From contig NZ_JAFEJU010000004.1 of assembly GCF_018555455.1 (NCBI RefSeq), forward strand, positions 186,001 through 250,000: a DNA stretch of 64,000 nt. Direction: 5' to 3'. The translations under genes and the position numbers were made by a program. This DNA is from Bifidobacterium colobi. Lineage in GTDB: Bacteria; Actinomycetota; Actinomycetes; Actinomycetales; Bifidobacteriaceae. The notes below the pieces were generated by a model that worked only from the letters and a program-made list of their open reading frames with translations, made no database searches and had not been told where the DNA came from. Below are positions 23,120 through 33,500 of this stretch, piece after piece (the stretch's first letter is position 1; each line of letters starts with the position of its first letter).

Positions 23120-25294
23120 ATGTCCATCGAGCGTATGAAACCTATCATCGTCAAGTTGCCGTACGGAAGATATGGGAAAGCGGATTTTGAAAAGGCATTG
23201 AATGAAACCAAGGGAGGTATAAGCGCTCGCAAACTGGTCAAGGACTCTGAGCTGGAGAACACCATGCTCTATCTATTGGCATATCCGACGGTATATATCG
23301 TTTGCTCTGAGACCAGAAACCGGTATTCCGCCAAGAATGAGTACACGGCATACGTTGGCGAGACAAATAATATACGGCAACGGACGAAAGAACATCTTAG
23401 CGCCGATGCTCGGAAACGGGATGATTGGCGGTTTGTATTCGAAAGTGTCAGCAAAAATGCTGATGCCGTTCAACAGTATGTGATTTCTCATCCAATGTTC
23501 AATAAATCCTTGACACTGGATGTCGAGAATCGCCTCATGCATTACATGTCCAGCACCGAGTCTGTCAAGAAGCTCAATAATCGACGTACAAATGCGCAAG
23601 GGGCGTATTATACTTCCAATCATTTTGATGAAATCTTCTCCAAGATATGGTTGCGTTTGCATCGCTCTGATCCAGAGCTGTTTCCGGCCGAGGAAATCAT
23701 CCGCGACTCGGCGTTGTTCAAAGCATCGCCATTCCATAAGCTGAGCGAGCAGCAGATGGACGCGGAAGAGGCCATTCTTGAGCGACTTAATTTGATTCTT
23801 GAATTGGGCAAGGGCAATACCCATGTAGTGAGTAATCCTCAATTGATCTTTGTTCAAGGTGCTGCCGGCACGGGAAAAACTGTGCTCTTAAGTCATTTGT
23901 TCTACCGCATTGCTACGGAAATAGGCATTCAAGGCAATACATATTCCGAAGATGAAGAACAACAGGCTCTCAGCCACACGTATACTGATGATCTTTCCGC
24001 GTACATTCTGGTGAATCACAAAGAACAAGTTCATGTTTATAATCAGATTGCTCTCAAACTTGGATTGCAGAAGAAACCCAACGAAGTGGTGATGCTGCCC
24101 AGCCAATTCATCAATCGGTTCAGCGAAACAAACGGTCATGGCAGAGGGCTCCCTGATAAGCCCAAGGGCAAAGCCGATATTGTGCTCATCGATGAGGCGC
24201 ATCTTCTGACTACACAGGGAACTCAAGGCTATTCAGGAAAGAATCAGCTTTACGATATCTTGAAACGTGCGCGCATTGTCATTGCGGTATTCGATCCGGA
24301 CCAGATCCTTCAGTCTCGTCAGCAGTGGCATAGGGCTGTTCTTCAACGATTGCTCCTCGATACCAAGGCAAGCAATGACAAGGCCAGTAACGATGATATT
24401 GGAAAAATCAGTAAGCCTGATACTGTCAGTCTGGGAGAAGAGGATGGCCTTTCCACTATCTCTATTGATGTATCTCATATTCGGCTTGCACAACAATTCC
24501 GCATTGATGCCAGCGATGAAGTCGTTCAGTGGATAGACCATTTCGTTGCAGGCGGGCAGGACCTTGGCCCTATTCCCCGAGATCGGGTTCCGCATAGTTC
24601 TAATGGGGAACTATGCCGTCAGCCATATGAAATCAAGGTGTTCGATTCGCCCATTGAGCTCTTCAATGCAATAGTGGAGAAAACACGGGAGTCTGCCGGC
24701 GGATGGAACGGTGTTGGCTTATCTCGGGTACTCGCCACATACGATTGGAGATACTCCACTTCCTCTAATGACGGCGATCCAAATGGGTTCTGGAACGTGG
24801 CAATGCATTGCGATGATTCAGGCCATTGGCATATGGGACTTGCTGATAACGATAAGGAAGGCTATATTCCAGGGGACACCAACCCGCATCGTTTCTGCAA
24901 ACCGTGGAATTATCAACTTACTGATCCTAGTCCGAAAGGCATCGATAAGAATTTATCTTGGGCCGAGAAGGACTACACCATTAACGAAATTGGTTCCACA
25001 TTCACCATTCAGGGTTTCGATTTGAATTTCGCCGGTGTGATTATTGGCCCTTCGGTGCAATATCGGAATGGGAAAACCGTCTTCAATCCCCAAGAAAGCC
25101 ATAATTATTTGGCGACGAACAAACGCAAGGATTTGGAGGAAGACTATTCCAAGCAGAAAGAACACTATTCCATGCAGAACATTAGGCATGAATTGAATGT
25201 TCTGTTGAAGCGCGGAGTTCATGGTCTCTATCTGTTTGCGGTAGATGAGGAGCTGCAACAGCGTTTGAAAGAATGCTATACGTCGGCGCGCTAG
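23120..25294 (+). CDS. GIY-YIG nuclease fused to DUF2075 helicase
   Basis: The 724-residue protein joins a GIY-YIG-like domain (VYI at 58-60, YTAYVGETN at 75-83, catalytic-type Arg in NIRQRTKEHL) to a superfamily 1-like DUF2075 (Schlafen group 3-like) helicase core: Walker A GAAGTGKT near 250, Walker B VLIDEAHLL near 355, QFRIDASDEV and the later EIGSTFTIQGFDLNFAGVI motif. Such a fusion would cut and translocate on nucleic acid. The start at 23120 has CATAAT 6 nt upstream and no Shine-Dalgarno; the longer frame to 22949 would run through the MazG-like gene. AT-richer codon use than neighbours suggests lateral transfer. A defence role with the MazG-like gene is inference. Confidence 0.85.
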   Translation: MSIERMKPIIVKLPYGRYGKADFEKALNETKGGISARKLVKDSELENTMLYLLAYPTVYIVCSETRNRYSAKNEYTAYVGETNNIRQRTKEHLSADARKRDDWRFVFESVSKNADAVQQYVISHPMFNKSLTLDVENRLMHYMSSTESVKKLNNRRTNAQGAYYTSNHFDEIFSKIWLRLHRSDPELFPAEEIIRDSALFKASPFHKLSEQQMDAEEAILERLNLILELGKGNTHVVSNPQLIFVQGAAGTGKTVLLSHLFYRIATEIGIQGNTYSEDEEQQALSHTYTDDLSAYILVNHKEQVHVYNQIALKLGLQKKPNEVVMLPSQFINRFSETNGHGRGLPDKPKGKADIVLIDEAHLLTTQGTQGYSGKNQLYDILKRARIVIAVFDPDQILQSRQQWHRAVLQRLLLDTKASNDKASNDDIGKISKPDTVSLGEEDGLSTISIDVSHIRLAQQFRIDASDEVVQWIDHFVAGGQDLGPIPRDRVPHSSNGELCRQPYEIKVFDSPIELFNAIVEKTRESAGGWNGVGLSRVLATYDWRYSTSSNDGDPNGFWNVAMHCDDSGHWHMGLADNDKEGYIPGDTNPHRFCKPWNYQLTDPSPKGIDKNLSWAEKDYTINEIGSTFTIQGFDLNFAGVIIGPSVQYRNGKTVFNPQESHNYLATNKRKDLEEDYSKQKEHYSMQNIRHELNVLLKRGVHGLYLFAVDEELQQRLKECYTSAR

Positions 25295-25387
25295 AACAAG
25301 GTTGAGAGAATCTCTCATGGCAACATTAGACTGAATCGTCTTCTATGAGATTTGAAAGCGAATCATTGAGTATTACAAGGAGAATCC

Positions 25388-26467
25388 ATGAATCCCAGGC
25401 GTGGAGCGTTTATTGCGGGCGAGAAGGTGCAGTTCACCGATCGCAAGGGCAAGAAGATCACCGACCAGCTGGTGCCGGGCGGCTCCACGCAAACCGAACA
25501 TGGGTTGATCCTGCACGATGATGTGATCGGCGCGGTGGAAGGCACTGTGATCACCACCGTGCATGCCAAGCGCGAAGCGCAGGTCAACCAGGTTTATCCG
25601 GAGAAGGACAAGAACAAGCCGTGGAAGTCCTCGCGAGCCATCGGCGGCTGGGAGTATGCGGCCATGCGTCCGCGACTTGCCGACTATGTGCTTTCCATGC
25701 CGCGCGGTGCGCAGATCATGTACCCGAAAGATATCGCCCAGGTGATTCAGCTCGGTGACATTCGCTCCGGGCTGCGCGTGCTGGAATCCGGCGCTGGCTC
25801 GGGTGCCATGAGCTTGAACCTGCTGGATGCCGTGGGGGAGTCTGGCCACCTGACCACCATCGAATTGCGCTCCGAATTCGCCCGCGTGGCCGAGGCGAAC
25901 GCCACACTGTATTACGGTGAGAAGCCGGCTTGGTGGGATTTATTGACTGGTGATTTTGATTCCGTGGCAGCAGGTCTTCCCGAGCACTGGTTCGACCGCA
26001 TCATGCTTGACATGCTGGATCCGTGGAACCGTCTTGAACAGGCGTATCGTGTGATTGCCCCCGGTGGCGTGCTGGTCTGCTACGTAACCACCACCACGCA
26101 GATGAGCCGACTTGCCGAAGCGCTGCGTGCAGCCGGCTGCTGGACCGAGCCGCAGATTCAGGAGACGCTTGAACGCACGTGGAAAGCGCAAGGTTTGGCG
26201 GTTCGTCCGGATCACCAGATGATTGGTCACACCGGTTTCCTGGTGATTTCGCGCGCCATGGCACCGGGCTTCGTTGCGTTGAAGAAGCGCGAACGCTATT
26301 CGAAGGACACGGTGACCGATGTGGATGAGTTGACCGATGAGCAGCGCGAAGCACGTCTGGAAGAGCTCGAATTGCGAGACATTTCCGATCACAAGCTGCG
26401 CAAGGTGCTGCGTGATTTGGACCGTCAGGTCGGTGAATTGAACCAACTTGGTGAGGAGACTGCCTGA
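25388..26467 (+). CDS. trmI: tRNA (adenine-58-N1)-methyltransferase
   Basis: The 359-residue protein matches actinobacterial TrmI, which methylates A58 in the T loop of tRNA using S-adenosylmethionine. An N-terminal beta domain (GEKVQFTDRKGKK, HDDVIGAVEG) precedes the Rossmann-like methyltransferase with motif I VLESGAGSGAMSLNLL near 132 and the acidic ribose-binding residue in IELRSEF. The C-terminus is extended by about 60 charged residues, beyond the usual ~280. The ATG follows ACAAGGAGAAT. It lies 64 bp ahead of a promoter for the phosphatase gene and is probably its own unit. Confidence 0.93.
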   Translation: MNPRRGAFIAGEKVQFTDRKGKKITDQLVPGGSTQTEHGLILHDDVIGAVEGTVITTVHAKREAQVNQVYPEKDKNKPWKSSRAIGGWEYAAMRPRLADYVLSMPRGAQIMYPKDIAQVIQLGDIRSGLRVLESGAGSGAMSLNLLDAVGESGHLTTIELRSEFARVAEANATLYYGEKPAWWDLLTGDFDSVAAGLPEHWFDRIMLDMLDPWNRLEQAYRVIAPGGVLVCYVTTTTQMSRLAEALRAAGCWTEPQIQETLERTWKAQGLAVRPDHQMIGHTGFLVISRAMAPGFVALKKRERYSKDTVTDVDELTDEQREARLEELELRDISDHKLRKVLRDLDRQVGELNQLGEETA

Positions 26468-26495
26468 ACGGTTATGTGAACGCTCACAATGGGGC

Positions 26496-26501
26496 TATAA
26501 T
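26496..26501 (+). promoter_or_regulatory. -10 element TATAAT for sixA-like gene
   Basis: A consensus TATAAT stands 60 bp before the GTG start of the histidine phosphatase gene. No good -35 is visible. Confidence 0.5.
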
Positions 26502-26561
26502 GAATTGCCTATATAGCGTTGTTTGTGAGCGATGCAACCCTTTAGGAAAGGAAGCCTCGAA

Positions 26562-27119
26562 GTGGGCATCAAGCTGAGCAAGGTCGCCAAGGCGGCGAAG
26601 AAATACAAGCACATTCTCATCATCATGAGGCATGCCAAGGCCGAGCCGTTCGGCGGCAAGGACGATTTGGAACGCGAGCTCACCGAAAAAGGTCTGAAAC
26701 AGGCCAAAACCGTGGGCAAAGGTATTGAAGCGCTTGGGCTTAAGCCCGATCAGATCTCCTGCTCGGCGGCGACCCGCACTCGGCAAACACTGGATCGCAT
26801 GCTCAAGATCTTTGGCGACGAGCCGATTGTCGATTACCGCATCAACCTCTACGACGGGGGAGTGCAGGCCGTTTTCGACGAGCTCGCCCATGTGAAGTCC
26901 AAGCAGCGCGTGTTCATGATCGTTGGCCATGAACCCACCGTATCCATCGCCTCACAGTGGATCGCATCCGCCGACTCCGATGCCGAACGTCTCGATCTGC
27001 TGAACTTGGGTCTTTCGCCGGCTTCCATCGTGATTTTCGGCTCCGATAAACCGTTTGACGAATGGCAGGTGCACAGTGGAGAGCTGCTTGCCGTGATCAA
27101 CGTCAAGGATTTTGACTGA
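26562..27119 (+). CDS. SixA-type histidine phosphatase
   Basis: The 185-residue protein has the histidine phosphatase RHG-type motif IIMRHAKAEPFGGKDD near residue 25 and the second catalytic His in IVGHEPTVS. SixA-like enzymes remove phosphate from phosphohistidine in phosphotransfer proteins or from small molecules. I choose the GTG at 26562 because AAAGGAAG sits 7 nt upstream; an ATG at 26532 lacks a proper site. It is a single gene between trmI and metE. The target, perhaps a PTS or phosphorelay protein, is unknown. Confidence 0.87.
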   Translation: MGIKLSKVAKAAKKYKHILIIMRHAKAEPFGGKDDLERELTEKGLKQAKTVGKGIEALGLKPDQISCSAATRTRQTLDRMLKIFGDEPIVDYRINLYDGGVQAVFDELAHVKSKQRVFMIVGHEPTVSIASQWIASADSDAERLDLLNLGLSPASIVIFGSDKPFDEWQVHSGELLAVINVKDFD

Positions 27120-27144
27120 TTCTCAGACGGCTATAAGTTCGCCC

Positions 27145-27176
27145 TATAACGACACTCAAAGTGTTCTTATGAGTGT
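27145..27176 (+). promoter_or_regulatory. Putative metE promoter and operator
   Basis: TATAAC (27145-27150) is followed directly by ACACTCAAAGTGT (27152-27164), a palindrome of two 5-bp arms, and by GAGTGT at 27171-27176. An operator overlapping the transcription start would suit repression by a methionine-pathway regulator. No SAM or cobalamin riboswitch is seen in the 115-bp leader. Confidence 0.4.
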
Positions 27177-27234
27177 GAATCTGTGATGTTTTGGTAGCCT
27201 GAGTCGGGTTACGAACGCATACATTGGAGGATTC

Positions 27235-29538
27235 ATGTCCACTCTGACTTCCGTCTCCGGCTTCCCACGCATCGGGCAGAACCGTGAACTGAAGAAGATC
27301 ATCGAAGGTTACTGGAAGGGCGCCAACGATCTGGCCGCCGTCAAGGCCACTGCAGCCGAATTGCGCGCCAAGCACTGGAAGTTGCAGCAGGCTGCCGGCA
27401 TCGATCTGATTCCAAGCAACGACTTCAGCTACTACGATCAGATGCTGGACACCGCCATCCTCCTCAACGTGATTCCAAAGCGCTACGAGCGTCTCGCCTT
27501 CGAAAACCAGGAAGACACGCTCTTCGCCATGGCCCGCGGCTACCAGGGTGAGAAGGGCGATGTGACCGCCCTGCCGATGAAGAAGTGGTTCACCACCAAT
27601 TACCACTATCTGGTGCCCGAAGTCGAACCCGGCGAGGAGATCAAGCTCAACTCCACCACGCCGTTTGACGAGTTCAACGAAGCCAAGGCACTCGGCATCC
27701 TCACCAAGCCGGTTTTGATCGGCCCGTACACCTTCCTGAAGCTCGCCCGCACCGATCAGGCCACCGAGCTCGAATACGACAAGGGCCTCGTCAACGCCGT
27801 GGCCGCCGTCTACGCCGAAGTGCTCACCAAGTTCAACGAGCTCGGAGCCGAATGGCTGCAGCTCGACGAGCCGTACCTCGTGCTCGACAAGGAGCCGGGC
27901 GACGTGGAGCTCTTCAAGACCCTCTACACCAAGATCCTGGCCGCCAAGGCCGGCGTCAAGGTGCTGCTCAACACCTACTTCGGCCACATCGCCGACGTGT
28001 ACGAAACCGTGAACCTGCTCGGCTTCGACGGCATCGGACTGGATCTCAATGAAGGCCGCGAGGAGAATCTCGAAGCCGTGGCCAAGTACGGCGTGGCCTC
28101 CAACACCACCATCTTCGCCGGCGTGGTCAATGGTCGCAACATCTGGCGCAACAACTACGCTACCTCCCTCGGCCTGGTGGACGCGCTGAAGCAGGTCACC
28201 GACAATGTGGCCGTCTCCACCGCATCCTCCCTGCTGCACGTGCCGTTCAGCACCGAAGGCGAAACCGGTATTCCGGCCGAAGACCTGAAGCACTTCGCCT
28301 TCGCCGTCGAAAAGCTCGGCGAACTCAAGGAAGTCGCCGTGCTCACCGACGCCACCGAAGACGAAAAGAAGGCATCCGAAGCCCTCGCCGCCAACCAGGC
28401 ACTGTTCGACGGCACCCGCGTGGCCGCCGACCCGGCCGTAGCCGCACGCGTAAACGGTCTGACCGCCGACGACTACGTTCGTCAGCCTGCCCGCGAAGAG
28501 CGCCAGAAGCTGCAGCGCGAGGCTCTTGGCCTGCCGCTGCTGCCCACCACCACCATCGGCTCCTTCCCGCAGACCAAGGAAGTGCGTGCCGAACGCGCCA
28601 AGCTTCGCAAGGGCGAAATCACCAAGGAAGCCTATGACGCATTCATCAAGGCCCAGATCGACGCCTGCATCAAGCACCAGGAGGAAATCGGCCTCGACGT
28701 GCTGGTTCACGGCGAATTCGAACGCAACGACATGGTCGAATACTTCGGCCAGAACCTCAACGGCTTCCTGTTCACCAAGAACGCCTGGGTGCAGTCCTAC
28801 GGCACCCGCTGCGTAAAGCCTCCGATCGTTTGGGGCGACGTCTCCCGCGCCAAGCCGATCACCGTGGAGTGGTCCGCATACGCCCAGTCCCGCACCAATC
28901 ATGTGATGAAGGGCATGCTCACCGGCCCGGTGACCATCCTCAACTGGTCTTGGCCGCGTGAAGACATCACCCACGAGGAACAGACCAAGCAGCTGGCCCT
29001 CGCCATCCGCGACGAAGTGCTCGACCTCGAAGCCGCCGGCATCAAGGTCATCCAGATCGATGAGGCCGCTCTGCGCGAGAAGCTGCCGCTTCGTAAGTCC
29101 GATTGGCACGTCAAGTACCTTGACTGGGCAGTGCCGGCCTTCCGTCTGGTGCACTCCGCGGTGAAGCCCACCACCCAGATTCACACCCACATGTGCTACT
29201 CGGAGTTCAACGACATCATCCGCGACATCGATGCAATGGATGCCGACGTGATCTCCTTCGAAGCCTCCCGTGGTGATCTGGTGGTGCTCGACGCCATCCA
29301 CGACGCCCACTTCGAAACCGAAGCCGGCCCGGGCGTCTACGACATCCACTCGCCGCGTATCCCGTCCGAGAAGGAAATCGAGGATCGTATCTACGAGATT
29401 CTCGACAAGATGGACGTCAACAAGGTGTGGATCAACCCGGATTGCGGTCTGAAGACCCGTGGCAACGCCGAAACCTGGCCGAGCCTCGAGCATCTGGTCG
29501 CCGCAGCCAAGGCCGTTCGCGCCAAGCTCGGTAAGTAG
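27235..29538 (+). CDS. metE: Cobalamin-independent methionine synthase
   Basis: The 767-residue protein is full length for MetE (E. coli about 753). It transfers the methyl group of 5-methyl-tetrahydropteroyl-triglutamate to homocysteine. The N-terminal TIM barrel begins at [18 protein letters not shown]; the C-terminal catalytic barrel carries the zinc ligands in HTHMCYSEF and in NPDCGLKTR, and the FPQTKEVR folate-binding segment. The ATG follows TTGGAGGATTC. metF, making the methyl donor, lies 57 bp downstream with a hairpin between, so the two form a methionine unit with possible differential expression. Confidence 0.97.
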   Translation: MSTLTSVSGFPRIGQNRELKKIIEGYWKGANDLAAVKATAAELRAKHWKLQQAAGIDLIPSNDFSYYDQMLDTAILLNVIPKRYERLAFENQEDTLFAMARGYQGEKGDVTALPMKKWFTTNYHYLVPEVEPGEEIKLNSTTPFDEFNEAKALGILTKPVLIGPYTFLKLARTDQATELEYDKGLVNAVAAVYAEVLTKFNELGAEWLQLDEPYLVLDKEPGDVELFKTLYTKILAAKAGVKVLLNTYFGHIADVYETVNLLGFDGIGLDLNEGREENLEAVAKYGVASNTTIFAGVVNGRNIWRNNYATSLGLVDALKQVTDNVAVSTASSLLHVPFSTEGETGIPAEDLKHFAFAVEKLGELKEVAVLTDATEDEKKASEALAANQALFDGTRVAADPAVAARVNGLTADDYVRQPAREERQKLQREALGLPLLPTTTIGSFPQTKEVRAERAKLRKGEITKEAYDAFIKAQIDACIKHQEEIGLDVLVHGEFERNDMVEYFGQNLNGFLFTKNAWVQSYGTRCVKPPIVWGDVSRAKPITVEWSAYAQSRTNHVMKGMLTGPVTILNWSWPREDITHEEQTKQLALAIRDEVLDLEAAGIKVIQIDEAALREKLPLRKSDWHVKYLDWAVPAFRLVHSAVKPTTQIHTHMCYSEFNDIIRDIDAMDADVISFEASRGDLVVLDAIHDAHFETEAGPGVYDIHSPRIPSEKEIEDRIYEILDKMDVNKVWINPDCGLKTRGNAETWPSLEHLVAAAKAVRAKLGK

Positions 29539-29547
29539 AACATCGCA

Positions 29548-29570
29548 GGCTCCCTCTTAATGAGGGAGCC
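29548..29570 (+). terminator. Intercistronic hairpin between metE and metF
   Basis: GGCTCCCTC (29548-29556) pairs perfectly with GAGGGAGCC (29562-29570) over a 5-nt loop; only ATACTTT follows, so it may be a partial terminator or an mRNA-stabilising stem. Confidence 0.6.
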
Positions 29571-29595
29571 ATACTTTAGCCAAAAGGAACTGATT

Positions 29596-30441
29596 ATGCA
29601 TTCGCCGATGTTTTCATTGGAAGTCTTCCCGCCCAAGCGAGACGCTCCAGTGGGAACCATTTATGACACGTTGGACGGTATTGAAGATCTGAAGCCGGAC
29701 TTCATCTCCGTTACCTACGGTCACGGCACGCATTCCGATCGCACCGCCACCGCCCGCATCGCGAACACAATTGTGAACGAATACCGTATTCCGGCAGTCG
29801 CCCATCTGACAGCCCTGTATTCGGACCAAGCGAAAATCGATGAGGCGCTGGACATGTTTGAGAACGCCGGCGTCAACACCGTGCTCGCCCTGCGAGGCGA
29901 CTACATCGATGGCGAGCAGGTGATTGGTGCATTCGAACATGCCAGCGATCTGGTGGCCTATATTCGCGAGCGCAAGCCCAATTTCACCGTGTTCGGCGCA
30001 TGCTATCCGGAAGGCCATTATCAGGCCGAATCATTGGACAAAGACATCGAACATTTGAAGATCAAGGTGGATGCTGGCGTCACCCATCTGATTACCCAGC
30101 TGTTCTACGACAACGATGACTTCTACCGCTTTCGCGATAAAGTGCGCGCAGCCGGCATCACGGTGCCGATTGAAGCGGGCATCATGCCGGTGCGCGGCGC
30201 CAAATCAGTGCGCCGCATGGCCGTGCGCAATGCCTCCCGCATCCCTGAGCATCTCGATGCGCTGCTCAACCGTTGGGAAGGCAATGCCGAGGCGCTGCAC
30301 AACGCGGGCATCCTCTACGCATCCGAGCAAATCGCGGATTTGGTGGCGCACGGAGTCGACGGTGTGCACTTGTACACGATGAACCATCCGGCAACCACCC
30401 GCCGCATCTGGCGCAACGTCAAATCGCTGTTCAACGAGTAG
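29596..30441 (+). CDS. metF: 5,10-methylenetetrahydrofolate reductase
   Basis: The 281-residue TIM-barrel flavoprotein matches MetF: FSLEVFPPKRDAP at the N-terminus (catalytic Glu in EVFPP), SVTYGHGTH, LALRGDYIDGE for folate binding, FGACYPEGH and ITQLFYDNDDFYRF. It reduces methylene-THF to methyl-THF, the methyl donor for MetE. The ATG at 29596 follows AAAAGGAAC; the longer frame at 29560 would start inside the hairpin region. It is transcribed with or just after metE. Confidence 0.95.
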   Translation: MHSPMFSLEVFPPKRDAPVGTIYDTLDGIEDLKPDFISVTYGHGTHSDRTATARIANTIVNEYRIPAVAHLTALYSDQAKIDEALDMFENAGVNTVLALRGDYIDGEQVIGAFEHASDLVAYIRERKPNFTVFGACYPEGHYQAESLDKDIEHLKIKVDAGVTHLITQLFYDNDDFYRFRDKVRAAGITVPIEAGIMPVRGAKSVRRMAVRNASRIPEHLDALLNRWEGNAEALHNAGILYASEQIADLVAHGVDGVHLYTMNHPATTRRIWRNVKSLFNE

Positions 30442-30579
30442 CAATCGCCAGTCATTGAGCGTAAGCCAAGTCCGGCTCTCTGACTTTTGCCATGCTGGTT
30501 CGATGATGTAGCCGCTCACTATGGCCTCTGTGCTGTGCATTCAGATGGGAGAATGCAAGGCGCAGAGGCCATAAGCGTA

Positions 30580-30593
30580 TATAGTGGAACTTT
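30580..30593 (+). promoter_or_regulatory. -10 element TATAGT of glnE
   Basis: TATAGT (30580-30585) ends 8 nt before the ATG at 30594, with no Shine-Dalgarno sequence, suggesting a leaderless glnE transcript. Confidence 0.45.
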
Positions 30594-33500
30594 ATGGAAG
30601 CAATGACGACGTTCAAACCCAGTGCCATGTCGTTGATCAGGGCGGGATTGCAGGATCTCGATAAAGCCCGCGAGCTCTTCGACCAGTTGAAAGCCGATGG
30701 CATCTCCGACTCCCATCGCAGCGAACTGCTGGGCTATCTCTCCCACGCTGGCGACCCGGATATCGCACTGCGTAATTTCGTGGACATCGTCAGCGCCATG
30801 CAATCCAGCGGCCGCGACTTGACGCAGGTCATGCCGGACGGTGATGCGTTGAAGCGACTCATCACCGTGCTCGGTGTTTCCGATGCGTTGGGCAAATTCA
30901 TGCGGTTCAAGCCGGACTTGGTTGAGGCGGCAGCAGTCGATCATTGCAATAGTCATCTGTTCAATCATGAGCAGCGCAGAGCGCACCTGCTCAAAGCCTT
31001 GGGCGCGGACCCGGCGGAGAAGGCCAGTCCCAAAGCCACCAAAGATCTGGCGGAAGCGGCGACCGCGTTGCGCGCCAGCTACCGCCGTCAGCTTGCCGCC
31101 ATCATCGCTCAGGATGCCACTGCCGACGACCCGACCGTTATCCAGCCAACCATCAGCCATGAGCTTTCCGACCTGGCTGATGCCGCTCTGGAAGGCGCGT
31201 TGGCCATTGCGCGCAAGGAAGTCGAGGGCAGCGATCAGGTACGATTCACCATCATCGGCATGGGCAAACTCGGCGCCCAGGAACTGAACTATGTGTCCGA
31301 TGTGGATTTGATTTACGTGGTCGAACCGGCCAGCAAGGAAGTCGATCACCAGACATTGATTCGTGTGGGCACCAAAATGGGCACCACATTGCAGCGCGTA
31401 TGCCAGTCGGCGATCATGGGCGTGGCCGAACAGCCGTTATGGCAGATCGATGGTGGCCTGCGACCGGAAGGCAAGGATGGTCAGCTGGTGCGCGTGCTCG
31501 AATCGCACAAAAACTACTACGAACAGTGGGCGGAAAACTGGGAGTTCCAAGCACTGCTCAAGGCCCGCCCGGTAGCCGGCGATCCGGAGCTCGGCCAAGC
31601 CTACATGGACATGACGCGACCGTTCGTCTGGAGCGCATCCAAGCGCAAGAACTTCGTCTATGACTGCCAGAAAATGCGCAAGCGCGTCGAGGATCTGATT
31701 CCGGCACCATTGAAGGACCGTGAAATCAAGCTCGGTCGCGGTGGTCTAAGGGATGTGGAATTCACCGTGCAGATGCTGCAATTGGTGCACGGTCGAACCG
31801 ATGAAACCTTACGCACCAGCAACACGTTGGACTCGTTGCAGCGGCTTTCCGAAGGTGGTTACATTTCCCGCAAACAAGCCGTGCGCATGTCTCAGGATTA
31901 TCGTTTTGAACGTGTGATGGAGCATCGCCAGCAGATCTGGTCGCTGAAGCGTACGCATCTGTTCCCGGATCTTGGGCGGGCCTCGGTGGGTGGGCTCGAG
32001 AAGAAGCGTGACATCGATATTGACGAGCTCAATCAGAATCAGGAGCTGCGCCGACTGGCCCGTGCGTTCGGCCTGCATCCGGAAGAACTCGTGGAGAAAT
32101 ACGACGACACCCGCCGCGAGGTGCGTCACCTGCATCTCGACATTTATTACCGTCCGATGCTGCCGGTCAGCGCACAGCTCGAAGACGATCAGATCAACCT
32201 GAGCGTTGCCGCCGCACAGGAGCGTTTCGCATCCATTGGATTCGGCGACCCGGATGCCGCCATTCGCCACGTGCAGGCGCTTACCGCGGGCGTGGGCCGC
32301 GCGGCGAAAATCAACCGCATCATCCTGCCCGCCGTACTGCAGTGGCTGGGCGAGGGCCAGAATCCGGACATGGGTCTGCTCAACTGGCGCAAACTGGAAG
32401 AAAACTTCGGCACCCAATCCGGATACCTCGGCTTCCTACGCGACTCCACGTCGGCAGCACAACGCCTATGCCATGTGCTCTCCAACTCGCGATTCCTCGG
32501 CGACGCGCTCAACAAGTCGGTGGAATCCATCAGCTGGCTGGGCGACGACGACAATCTCAAAGCCCGCACCCGCGAAGCACTGGACATTCAAACGAATTCC
32601 GCACTCGAACGATTCGGTTCGAGCATGAACGAATTCGCCAACTCCGTGCGTGCGATGCGCCGCCACGAAATCGAACGCATCGGACTGGCATGGATGAGCG
32701 GCGTGATGGATGACGCCACCTGCCTGAAAGCCATGACCGACGTATACGATGCGATCATTGACGCTTCATTGAAGTGGGCCGTGCGCCACCAGACCGCTGT
32801 ATTCGGTTTGGATTCAGCCCCGGCGGATATCACGGTGATCGCCATGGGCCGCTACGGTGGCCGCGAAGTCAACTTCAGCTCCGATGCCGACGCAATTTTG
32901 ATTTATCGCCCGGCCGATGATGCCGATGATGCGCAGGCCAATGCGTTCGCCAAGAAGGCCGTGGAAGATCTGCGCAACATCCTGCAAGGCCCAACCACCT
33001 TCGAGCCGAAGATTGAGCTTGATCTTGATCTGCGGCCGGAAGGCAAGAACGGTCCGATCGTGCGCTCGTATGCATCCTGTGAGGAATACTACGAATCCTG
33101 GGCATCCACATGGGAGCATCAGGCACTGCTGCGCGCACGCTATGCTGCAGGAGACGCGGAACTGGCACGCGACTTTCTCATCAATATCGCCGATCCGCTG
33201 CGCTACCCAACTGCAGAGCTCAGCGACACCGAACTGCAAAGCATTCGTAAGCTCAAGGCGCGTATGGAAGCCGAGCGACTGCCGCGTGGCGTGCGCCGCG
33301 AACGCCATCTGAAGCTCGGCAAAGGCGGACTTTCCGACGTGGAATGGACCGTGCAGCTATTGCAGCTGCAGCATGCAGGTACCATCAAGGACCTGCGTGT
33401 CAACGGCACGTTGGAAGCATTGGATGTGCTGGAAGACAAGAAGCTCATCAGTGCCATCGATGCCATTCAGCTGCGCAAGGCGTGGACCACATGTACGGCA

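Noticed and set aside
27103..29493. Long minus-strand reading frame of 796 codons opposite metE
   Set aside because: Composition is that of a shadow of a GC-rich gene (His/Val/Gly-rich, no motifs). metE on the plus strand has full-length family similarity.
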